A DNA stretch of 64,000 nt. Source: Saprospiraceae bacterium (GTDB lineage: Bacteria; Bacteroidota; Bacteroidia; Chitinophagales; Saprospiraceae). Positions 45,256-54,700 of this stretch are shown piece after piece. A program made the translations under genes and the position numbers. Location of the stretch: contig JAEUUO010000028.1 of the NCBI GenBank assembly GCA_016787575.1, positions 1 to 64,000 on the forward strand, read 5' to 3'. The stretch's first letter is position 1; each line of letters opens with the position of its first letter. The notes under the pieces were generated by a model. It saw only the letters and a program-made list of their open reading frames with translations. It was not told the DNA's origin and searched no databases.

Positions 45256-47694
45256 ATGAGAACAATTTTTTGCCTTCTTTTAATCTTTTCAGTACACTAT
45301 GCCTATTCCCAAAATAAAATCAGGGGTAAAATACTTGATGAAAACGGGCAGGCTTTTCAACATATTAAATTAAGTATAGTCCAATTAGAAAGGGAGCAAT
45401 GGACAGATTTGGAGGGGAATTATCAATTTGACAATCTGCCAATAGGAGTTTATGCATTGGCCGTTGACTATCTTTACGATGTTCAATATTTTACCCTCCC
45501 TGTTAGTGCATTGGATTCGATTGTTGACATCCGTTTAATGCGTCGCATTGAATTTAATGAAGTACTCATTAAGACTTACCAATTTAACCCTTCAAATTAT
45601 GCGAGTGTATCAAAACTGGATGAGGAAACTATAAGAAAAAACCTTCAGGATAAAGACTTGCCCTATTTGTTATCAAGAGTTTCAGGAATTGTCAATCAAT
45701 CTGATGCAGGCAATGGAGTTGGTTACACCGGACTCCGTATGCGTGGAATGGATCCATCTCATGTCCAAATAACTTTGAATGGAATCCCGTTCAATGACAG
45801 TGAATCATCTTTAAGTTATTTTGTAGATATTCCGGATATAGTTAGTCAAACAAATGAAATAACAGTATTGAAAGGCAATGTTCCAAATCGACCCGGTTCT
45901 GCTTCTTTTGGTGGTGCAATCGATATCAATACCAATAAATTAAGTTTCGAGCCATTTTTAAATATTCAAACACAATTTGGTTCTTTTAATAATGTTAAAT
46001 ACAGCTTGGTAGCAAATTCCGGATTGTTAGAAAATAAGTACAATATAAAATTTGGTTTATCACGACAAAAATCAGATGGGTACATTGATCGATCTGCTTC
46101 TGATTTAAAATCCTTTCATCTTTCTGTTGCGCGAATTTTGAAATCCAGTTCCATTAGGATAAACTTTCTTCATGGAAGTGAGCTAACCAACCAGGCATGG
46201 TTTGGCTTACCAATCCAGTATCTTGGTATTGATAGTTTGCGTACTTTCAATGCTGCAGGGACACAAAAACCGGGAGCGCCCTATTCCAATGAAATTGATC
46301 AATATAAGCAACAGCACCTCCAAGGTTTTTATCAAAAGCAATTGAATCCAAAACTTAATCTGAACTTTATTTTAAATTATACTTTCGGAAAAGGTTTTTA
46401 TGAATCTTATATTTCGAATGCAGAATTGTCGGATTATTATATTGAAAGCAGTACTTTGAATGAAGCGGATTTGATTCAACGCAAATGGTTGAAAAATCAT
46501 TTTTTAGTGTTGAATTCAAGTCTGGTAATGGAACTCAATAAAAAATGGAGTTTGACTCCGGGCTTAAGTTGGATTCGTTATTTTGGACAACATTTTGGAG
46601 ACGTTAAGTGGGTCAAAGATTCCAATTACAAAGTCTTGGTAAATAAATTTTATGATAATGATGGCATTAAAAAAGAATTTACGGGATCGCTGAAATCAAG
46701 TTATCAGGTTTCAAATCAACTAAATGTGAATGCAGACTTGCAATATCGAAATATCAGTCATTCAATAGCTGGTTTGTTTGAAAACAAACTAAATAAAAAC
46801 CAATTACATCGCTTTAATTTTATAAGTCCAAAAGTTTATACAGATTATAAATTAAATTCAAGGTGGATCTTTTCGTCTTCAATAGGCTACATGTTACGTG
46901 AGCCATTCCGGGAAGATTTATTGAATTCTGAGTCGGCACTAAAATCCGAAAAACTTTTGGATATCGAATTGGGAACTAAATTTAAGTCAAATTCCTTCGC
47001 ATTTAATTTGAATTTATATGAAATGGCTTATCGAAACCAGTTAGCCCTCACAGGAGCAATCAATGATGTTGGAGAGCTGCTGCATACTAATTTAAAACGC
47101 TCCAACAGATTGGGCATCGAATTTGAAGCAAACTATCATTGGAACAATCGTTTTAATATTTGGACAGCACTTAATTTTAGTAAAAATAAAATTGATCAAT
47201 TTGATGAGTTTATAATTGATTATGATGACGAACGGAATTCAACATACAAAACCCATAAAAATACAGACATATCCTTTTCGCCCAAATCGGTTGTACATGC
47301 TGGTTTATCAATTCCTATTTTAATTCAAGGAATCAATCGACCTGGACTTCAAGTATCAATACAGTATCACAACATCGGCTCAATGTATCTGGATAATACA
47401 GGTTCAAATTCATCTTTGATTCCGCAATACGAGCATATGGAGATTAAATTGGATTTGGAGAAAAAAATCTTAAAGAAATCAAGCATCCTTTTTTGGTTTG
47501 CTTTGTACAATGTTTTTAATGCAAAATATTTTTCTCATGGTTGGATTTCTTCCAGATTTCATGCTGAACAGGCAATTGACCTAAGTGCAGATCCTTATTT
47601 AGCAAAAGACACAGACTCAAATTATTTTTATAAAGGAATATATCCGCAAGCACTCAGACATTTTTGCTTGGGTCTCCAATTTGAGTTTAGGTAA
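45256..47694 (+). CDS. TonB-dependent outer membrane receptor, probably for thiamine
   Basis: 812 residues. Signal peptide ending near HYAYSQ, a carboxypeptidase-regulatory-like domain (~20-100, 'KIRGKILDENGQAFQHIKLSIVQLE'), a TonB plug (~115-225, 'IRKNLQDKDLPYLLSRVSGIVNQSDAGNGVGYTGLRMRGMDP', 'EITVLKGNVPNRPGSASFGGAIDI') and a beta barrel ending in 'LGLQFEFR'. The preceding TPP riboswitch indicates repression by thiamine pyrophosphate; in Bacteroidota receptors so controlled are assigned to thiamine uptake. The usual partner pnuT is not adjacent. Substrate assignment rests on the riboswitch. Confidence 0.88.
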   Translation: MRTIFCLLLIFSVHYAYSQNKIRGKILDENGQAFQHIKLSIVQLEREQWTDLEGNYQFDNLPIGVYALAVDYLYDVQYFTLPVSALDSIVDIRLMRRIEFNEVLIKTYQFNPSNYASVSKLDEETIRKNLQDKDLPYLLSRVSGIVNQSDAGNGVGYTGLRMRGMDPSHVQITLNGIPFNDSESSLSYFVDIPDIVSQTNEITVLKGNVPNRPGSASFGGAIDINTNKLSFEPFLNIQTQFGSFNNVKYSLVANSGLLENKYNIKFGLSRQKSDGYIDRSASDLKSFHLSVARILKSSSIRINFLHGSELTNQAWFGLPIQYLGIDSLRTFNAAGTQKPGAPYSNEIDQYKQQHLQGFYQKQLNPKLNLNFILNYTFGKGFYESYISNAELSDYYIESSTLNEADLIQRKWLKNHFLVLNSSLVMELNKKWSLTPGLSWIRYFGQHFGDVKWVKDSNYKVLVNKFYDNDGIKKEFTGSLKSSYQVSNQLNVNADLQYRNISHSIAGLFENKLNKNQLHRFNFISPKVYTDYKLNSRWIFSSSIGYMLREPFREDLLNSESALKSEKLLDIELGTKFKSNSFAFNLNLYEMAYRNQLALTGAINDVGELLHTNLKRSNRLGIEFEANYHWNNRFNIWTALNFSKNKIDQFDEFIIDYDDERNSTYKTHKNTDISFSPKSVVHAGLSIPILIQGINRPGLQVSIQYHNIGSMYLDNTGSNSSLIPQYEHMEIKLDLEKKILKKSSILFWFALYNVFNAKYFSHGWISSRFHAEQAIDLSADPYLAKDTDSNYFYKGIYPQALRHFCLGLQFEFR

Positions 47695-47701
47695 TCAAAA
47701 T

Positions 47702-48304
47702 TTAAAAATGCCAGGTGATGCCCGCCCGATAAACTATCGGTATGCGTATTGAATTGTCATTTTCCAAAAAGTCATAGCTTACATAGAGTTCATAAGCTAT
47801 AGGAGCATTGGAATGGTAACCCAATCCCAATAAAAACAAGTCCCGCCATATTCTTTCGGTAACCAATTTATTGCCATTGGTTTGGCCATTGGTGTAAGTT
47901 TCGTTTAACTCACTAAATTCGGTGTGCACAAAGAAGTTTTGGAGAAACTTTGCACGCGCAAACACCCCGATGCCGTAATCAATGCTATTGTATTTATAAA
48001 CTCCTGTAAAATCGCTAAATTTAGCTACGGTCCAATCAAAACTTACTCGCGGACCTACGGATAGAAAGGAATTTAATTTGTATCCGGCCATTGGTGAAAG
48101 TCCAAACGTAAACACATTGGATTGATAACCGTTATAATAACCAGAGTTAAAATTTAAATTCACACCACCGCCAAGCCAGATTTTATCAATGAAAGCTATT
48201 TTTTCCTTTTTTTTCTTCTTGCTGGATTGTGCAGAAAGGCTTGTAGCACCTGAAAAACAGCCAATTATATTAACAATAAGCAACATATATAAATAAGTGC
48301 GCAT
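47702..48304 (-). CDS. Outer-membrane beta-barrel protein, function unknown
   Basis: 200 residues from Met at 48304 (a Met nine codons upstream at 48331 is possible). Signal peptide 'MRTYLYMLLIVNIIGCFSGATSLSAQ', then a basic run KKKKKEK and alternating strands ('IWLGGGVNLNFNSGYYNGYQSNVFTFGLSPMAGYKLNSFLSVGPRVSFDWT...') ending in 'IVYRAGITWHF' with a terminal Phe. This is the pattern of small eight-stranded outer-membrane barrels. It converges on the thiamine receptor gene with 7 bp between stops. Ligand unknown. Confidence 0.75.
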   Translation of the reverse strand: MRTYLYMLLIVNIIGCFSGATSLSAQSSKKKKKEKIAFIDKIWLGGGVNLNFNSGYYNGYQSNVFTFGLSPMAGYKLNSFLSVGPRVSFDWTVAKFSDFTGVYKYNSIDYGIGVFARAKFLQNFFVHTEFSELNETYTNGQTNGNKLVTERIWRDLFLLGLGYHSNAPIAYELYVSYDFLENDNSIRIPIVYRAGITWHF

Positions 48305-48404
48305 CTTTCTATTAACATTTAATTTAAACATATCGTATTCAATTTATTATGGAGCTCAAAAATGGAATTTTTTTAATAATTTTACGGGCATTTTAAACGG
48401 TAAT

Positions 48405-51400
48405 ATGGAAATCAGGAACATTTTATTCAATCTTGTCTTCGTTTTATTTGGATATATAAGCCTTCAAGCTCAAAATATATCTTTGGTCGAACTCCAACAA
48501 TCTTCTAAATCACCTTTAAACCAAGTCTTTTACGATTATAAATTGGTCAAAATTGATTTTGATCAACTTAAAGCAAGCATGGCTTCAAGGGGAAATCAGC
48601 ATTTTATAACGTTGAAACATCCGGATTTTGTATGGAATCTGGAATTATTTGACCATGAAGTTTATACTTCTGATTATTTATTACGTGTAGGAACAGATCA
48701 CGGGGTGCAAGAATTCAGAAGACATCCGGACATTCATTCCTTAATTGGATATTTGAAATCTTCCAGAGGAGGTGAGGTAAGGATGACCATTGCTGACAAT
48801 TTCATCGCTGGGATGATAAAAGATGGTGGGGCAACTTTTTTTATTGAACAAGCAAATGGGATAGATCCTGCTTATTCAAATGATGTATTAGTCATTTATG
48901 ACAGTGAGAAGATATTCCAAAATCCTTCAATTGAATGCGGTTTTGAAAAGTATATAAAAAACAAACAACAGGTTATTGATCAATCTGAGGAAAAAGTTAA
49001 CAACAGCAGGAATCATTGTGTACAAGTTGAAATTGCTATTGCCAATGACTTTCCGGTGTTCCAGAAAAGAGGCAGTGTGGCCAATGTTGAAAATTGGAAC
49101 AATACGATCTTGACTTTACTGCAAGATAATTACGACAATGAATTTGCACATTCCATTGAATTTGTGCAGTCTGCAAGTTTTGTTGCATCTTCGGCTGCAT
49201 CTGATCCTTGGAATGGAATCAATAATATAAATACGCATTTGGATAAGCATGTAAGCTGGGGCAATGGAGGTGGTTACGGTGCCGGATATGATGTAGCTAC
49301 AGCCTGGACAACAAAATACACCAATGGGGCTGTAGGACTGGCTTGGCTTGGGGTAATTTGCAACAATTTAAGGTATAATGTATGCAGTGACTATGGTGGT
49401 TCTAATAATTGTGTCCGACAATTGCAAGCACACGAATTGGGCCACAATTTTAATGCTGATCACGATGGCAATGGAGCACCATTTATTATGGCTCCTGCAG
49501 TTAATTGTTTATCAGCTTGGTCCTCAAACTCGATAACCAGAATAAATGCTCATGTTAGTTCCAGGGGTTGTCTATCTATTTGTTCAGGAGGATCTGCTCC
49601 AGTTGCAGACTTTTACGGCAATCCGGTATCTGGTTGTGTGCCATTTAGTGTTAACTTTTTTGATTTATCTACAAACGATCCTAACAGTTGGCTTTGGTCA
49701 TTTCCTGGAGGCACTCCTTCAAGTTCGACCCAACAAAATCCCGTTGTTACATATAAAACTTTCGGAAATTTTGATGTGACTTTAAGAGTTAGCAATGCTT
49801 TTGGTTCCAATACAGTAACCTTTTCAAAATATATTGAAGCAAACGATAAACCCAAGGCAAATTTTAGTAAAGTCATCGTTTCAAGGACAGTCTATTTTAC
49901 AAACCTTACTTTATACGGCAATACGTATGAATGGGATTTTGGTGATGGAGAAACATCCACTGACTCAGATCCTATTCATGAATATCAAAATGACGGTGTC
50001 TATGATGTAATTCTACGTGCTGAAAATGATTGTGGAGTCAATGAATTTAAAATGAAAGTGACCATTATTACAGTACCGATTGCATTATTTAGTGCAGATA
50101 CTACGTTTGGATGCACTACATTTAAAGTAAAATTTATTAATCTTTCATCTACAAATGTAACTTCCTGGACCTGGACATTTCCTGGAGGAACTCCATCAAC
50201 CTCGTCACTTTTTGAACCTACGGTTGAGTACAAAAATCCTGGATCCTTTGATGTAAAATTAGTAGCAAGAAATAGTAAATACACTGCTACATCTGAAAAG
50301 CTAAATTATATAAAAGCAGATTCAGTGCCGATCGCTTCCTTTATCTATCAGCAGAATGGAACCATCGTTTCATTTTCTGATCATTCTAAATTTTCTAAAA
50401 CCTTGGTATGGGAATTTGGTGATGGAAAAAACAGCAACGAACAAAATCCAACTCACGAATATCTTCCAGGTGTGTATCAAGCAAAACAAATTGTTGAGAA
50501 CCCTTGTGGCAAGGATACCTTTGTTCAAGAATTAATCATTGGCTCAGGATTAATTGCTGGATTTACTTCTGATTTTCAAAAAGGCTGCATCCCGTTTGAA
50601 GTTAATTTTAAAAATACTTCTTTTGGAGCTTCTTCCTATCTGTGGAGCTTTCCTGGTGGAAGCCCATCCAGTTCGACTGATAAAGATCCTGTAGTTATTT
50701 ACAATACAGTTGGAATATTTGATGTGACTTTAAAAGTGAAAGGAAATGGAGATTCTGTTACAATCAGCAAACAACAATTTGTGAATGTTGGAGATAATCC
50801 TGAAGCTGCTTTTCAAAAATCAATTACAGGTTTTTCAGTATTTTTTAACGATCAATCAAAATTAGGAGCAAATTATTTCTGGGACTTCGGAGATACAAAA
50901 ACGAGTACAGAAGTTTCTCCTACCCATGTGTATTCTGCAGAAGGGGACTACCAGGTCCGCTTAATAGTTTCAAATGATTGCGGTTCTGATACTTTAAATC
51001 AATTGGTGGCTGTTTATTTGGTGCCTAAAATTGATTTTACTGCAGACACAACTGTGATTTGTGGTTTTGGTGAAGTCCAATTTACAAGCAAAACATCAGC
51101 AGATGTAAATTCTTGGTCATGGGTTTTTGATGGTGCTACACCTGATAATTCATCCGATAAAAATCCGCTAGTATATTACGATAAGAAAGGTACTTATTCT
51201 GTAAAGCTTACAGTACGAAATTCTAATGGTGAAAATACTTTAATTCGTCAAACATACATTAAGGTGATTTCACCCGTGCTTTGTCCTGATTATATTTTTC
51301 ATAAAAACTCCGAACTGAATGGGGAAATTATTTTCCCATTAAAAAAACAAGAATTTGACGGGATTCAGGTTTATCCAAATCCATTTAATGGTTTGCTAAA

Positions 51401-51599
51401 TATTTCTGGTTTATTAGTTCATGAAAAAAACTTTATCAGGATCTACAATTATCTGGGTGCAGAAGTTTATTCTGAAGTTTCATTATCAGATAAATCAAAC
51501 ATTCAATTAAATTTAAATGAATTAAATGCTGGATCTTATATTTTAAGCATCGAAAACAAAAAGAACACGTATACTAAAGCGATATTCTTATCAAGATAA
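48405..51599 (+). CDS. Secreted metzincin metalloprotease with PKD array and T9SS type-A signal
   Basis: 1064 residues from ATG 48405; the frame is open earlier but only from 48405 does a signal peptide start (MEIRNILFNLVFVLFGYISLQAQ). A propeptide region spans ~24-200. The protease domain at ~205-395 has HELGHNFNADH (HExxHxxxxxH, His343-His353) and the Met-turn 'FIMAP', as in reprolysin-like M12B/M43 enzymes. Seven PKD domains follow (~400-957) in strict alternation of two subtypes: four with 'GC.PF.V.F...S.....W.W.FPGG.PS.S' and three with 'V.F...S.....Y.WDFGDG..S....P.H.Y'. A short type-A sorting domain ends it ('IQVYPNPFNGLLNISG'). Extracellular; probably degrades polymeric protein. Confidence 0.9.
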   Translation: MEIRNILFNLVFVLFGYISLQAQNISLVELQQSSKSPLNQVFYDYKLVKIDFDQLKASMASRGNQHFITLKHPDFVWNLELFDHEVYTSDYLLRVGTDHGVQEFRRHPDIHSLIGYLKSSRGGEVRMTIADNFIAGMIKDGGATFFIEQANGIDPAYSNDVLVIYDSEKIFQNPSIECGFEKYIKNKQQVIDQSEEKVNNSRNHCVQVEIAIANDFPVFQKRGSVANVENWNNTILTLLQDNYDNEFAHSIEFVQSASFVASSAASDPWNGINNINTHLDKHVSWGNGGGYGAGYDVATAWTTKYTNGAVGLAWLGVICNNLRYNVCSDYGGSNNCVRQLQAHELGHNFNADHDGNGAPFIMAPAVNCLSAWSSNSITRINAHVSSRGCLSICSGGSAPVADFYGNPVSGCVPFSVNFFDLSTNDPNSWLWSFPGGTPSSSTQQNPVVTYKTFGNFDVTLRVSNAFGSNTVTFSKYIEANDKPKANFSKVIVSRTVYFTNLTLYGNTYEWDFGDGETSTDSDPIHEYQNDGVYDVILRAENDCGVNEFKMKVTIITVPIALFSADTTFGCTTFKVKFINLSSTNVTSWTWTFPGGTPSTSSLFEPTVEYKNPGSFDVKLVARNSKYTATSEKLNYIKADSVPIASFIYQQNGTIVSFSDHSKFSKTLVWEFGDGKNSNEQNPTHEYLPGVYQAKQIVENPCGKDTFVQELIIGSGLIAGFTSDFQKGCIPFEVNFKNTSFGASSYLWSFPGGSPSSSTDKDPVVIYNTVGIFDVTLKVKGNGDSVTISKQQFVNVGDNPEAAFQKSITGFSVFFNDQSKLGANYFWDFGDTKTSTEVSPTHVYSAEGDYQVRLIVSNDCGSDTLNQLVAVYLVPKIDFTADTTVICGFGEVQFTSKTSADVNSWSWVFDGATPDNSSDKNPLVYYDKKGTYSVKLTVRNSNGENTLIRQTYIKVISPVLCPDYIFHKNSELNGEIIFPLKKQEFDGIQVYPNPFNGLLNISGLLVHEKNFIRIYNYLGAEVYSEVSLSDKSNIQLNLNELNAGSYILSIENKKNTYTKAIFLSR

Positions 51600-51606
51600 T
51601 TCTTTC

Positions 51607-51647
51607 AAACTTCTTAAATCATAGCTCGTATATGATTTAAGAAGTTT
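51607..51647. terminator. Perfect 17-bp AT-rich inverted repeat after the metalloprotease gene
   Basis: AAACTTCTTAAATCATA and its exact complement flank a 7-nt loop (GCTCGTA). It starts 8 bp after the stop codon. No T-tract follows, so it may be a 3'-end stabiliser or a factor-dependent stop rather than a classic terminator. Confidence 0.55.
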
Positions 51648-51788
51648 AAGCGTTCTAATCAAGACAGTAGTAGCCAATAAGCTGTGATTCAATTGCACAG
51701 CAGTAAATAGCTTGTAGACTAACCAGAAATGAGAGGTTCTGGGTAATTTGCATGGTTTTTGTATGAATTATGTTTTGGAATTATTAAG

Positions 51789-54700
51789 ATGCACTATCAG
51801 AATAAATGGATCATTTGGTTACTCGTTGGCTTTTGGCTGACGGACTTAAATGGTCAATGGTGCTGCGTCGATTCAACGGTTTTAATACAAGACAAAACAA
51901 CAGCATCCCTCAAGCTATTAATAAGTTCGGCTCTTAATAACAATCTGGCAAATATTGATCAAGGAGTTTGTGGTGTCAGGATTCAGTTTGAGCATGAATT
52001 TATTGGTGATCTTACAATGGATCTGATTTCTCCTGCTGGACAAAGATTGCGATTGGTAGGTCCTATTGGAAATTCAGGTATTTCAGATTTTTCTCATTGG
52101 TCTGTAACATTTATACCTTGCGGAGACAAATCCATCCCGGATAAAGGTTTTAAAATGAAGTGGGACAACCAGCAGGCCTGGGGAATCTTTGGAAAATTTT
52201 ACAACGGCACTTATTATCCGGAAGGCGGCTGTCTTGAAAGTTTTGACATGGGAAGTGTTAATGGAATTTGGACATTGGAAGTTCATGATGATGAACGATT
52301 TTATGAAGGGAAAATAGAAAGCTTTTGCTTGTTGTTCTGTGATCCTTCTGGGATAAATTGTATGGACTGCAGTCCAAATGGTGGAGTGTTTATAAATAAT
52401 CGTTTAGATTATTGTGTAAATGACCCCTTGCTAGATATACAAGAGAGGATCACATTTCCAGTATATAAGCCGGATTCAACCAGTTATTCTTATGCTTATT
52501 TGATTTCCGTAAACGACACGATTGTTTACATAGGTGACACCTTGGATTTAAGAAATTACAGCATTGGAGATTACGTAATCTGTGGCATTTCTTATTTAAC
52601 AACAGATTCAATAAAACTACCGAAACTTGGAATGTCGATAGCAGCTTTTCGCAATGATTTGGTTGTTAACTTAAATAGTTTTTGTGCTGAAATTTCAAAG
52701 AATTGCCTGGAGGTTTCCATACATCCAAACTATGCACAGGTAAAGGATAGTTTTTATTTATGTAGGGGGGATACATTGACATTAGGGGCTTCTCAGTTTT
52801 TTGCTGACGGCCAATATCTTATTCCCTTGAGATCAAGCTTTGGTTGCGATTCGATGTTGGAGCTTCAGTTAAAAGTAGTTGATATGGCAATCCATTTATC
52901 AGATCCGGATACCATCACATGCAGCAAGCCGATTGTTCAATTAGACATTTCCAATTCTGTCAAAACTACTCGCACGCACATCAGTTGGTCTACAAATGAT
53001 GGAAATTTTATTGATTTATCGGATTCTCTTAAACCTAAAATAAATCAAGCCGGAACATATAAAGTAGTATTTGACGATGGTTTTTGTTTTGATTCTCTTG
53101 AATTCAATATTATAAAAAGGGATCAAATTCCTGACTTAAGCATTCGATCGGATACGATCAATTGTTTTCACAGCAGGGCTACTATCAAAGCAGTTTCAAA
53201 TGGATTAAATCCAATTTACAGTTGGTCAGATGGAACCAATTTGATTGGTATGGATTCAATCATACAAGTCAATCAAGAAGGGAGCTATTATGTCACTGTG
53301 ACAGATGATGCAGGATGCAGTAATGTTGGAGTCATTGAAGTAATTAGAGATACATTACCTGCAGATTTGATTTTAACTGCTGATAATTTGAGTTGCAGAG
53401 ATAGTATCGGTACCCTCAGTTTTTCTTCATCTAAGGTCTTGCTTGATTTTATGTGGACTGGCCCAAATTTATTTCAGTCAAAAATATTGGATCCAAATAT
53501 CAATCTGCCAGGATTCTACACTCTAACTGTAACGGCCGACAATGGATGTACAAATACAGCAAATATCCGGGTTACCAGTACAATTTATAAGCCGGATTTT
53601 AGCTTTACAGCAGACACCTTGAATTGTTTAAATAACTTTAATATTCAGATAAAGGCATCTAGCAATGCAGTCTTGGATTCTATAAATTATTCCAATGCAA
53701 TTGGGTTTAAAAGCAATTTATTAAATCCAACTGTCCATGATTCAGGGTATTATCAAGTTTATTTAAGAGATACTGCAGCTTGTGTTTTGGATACGTTTAT
53801 TTACATCCATTTAGATAGTATAAAACCTTTGTTTGGATTGAAAGCTGGAATATTGGATTGTTCCAAGGACAGCATCCAAATTTTACTGGTCGATTCATTT
53901 CTTTTGCCTGGCTTGGTTTATCAGTGGACAGGTCCGATTGGATTTAATGAAATGAAAGCAAGTCCATATATCAAAGAAGCCGGTATTTATAAAATTCAAG
54001 TGACTGGATTGAATGGCTGTAGCACATTGGATAGTATTGAAATCAAACAAGATACCCTGAAGCCAATTATTCAGCTTTCTTCAGGAATTATAGATTGCAA
54101 CACACCAAACATTCAGATTAATGCGGATGTATCCGTAATTTCAAATTATTTATGGTCGGGTCCTAATTTTTTTACATCAATTTTGGAAGATCCCTTCATA
54201 CAGGACAGCGGTATATATAAATTGATAGCAACAAGTTTTAATGGATGCAAAACTGAAAAATCAATTTATGTCCCGATGAATAGAGATGCACCGATTGATA
54301 CGATCATTGGACAAGATATCAATTGTTTGAACCTTAGGGCAATCATCTCCATTCAACTGAATCAGGCTATTGATTCAATAGTATGGGTAGGTCCAAATAC
54401 AATTCAAGCAAAAACAGATACGATCCATGTAAATCAGCCGGGCATCTATAAGGTTTGGCTAAGAGGAATCAACGGATGCATTGATTCTGCTGCCGTGCAA
54501 ATAGTGGTCGATACATCCTTGCCTGATTTAAAAATAATTGCAGACACTATTACCTGTTTGAAAACAGATGCCCGCCTGCAATTTAGTAGTCTAGATTCTA
54601 TCATAAATAATTTGTGGATTGACCCTTTAGGAAATCAATCTCAAAACCGAATTGACACAACAAAACTTCCAGGTTGGCATAAGCTTTATGCTCAAGGAAA

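Noticed and set aside
45054..45317. ORF across the end of the ATPase gene and the TPP riboswitch
   Set aside because: It is a shadow frame covering the riboswitch and the receptor start.
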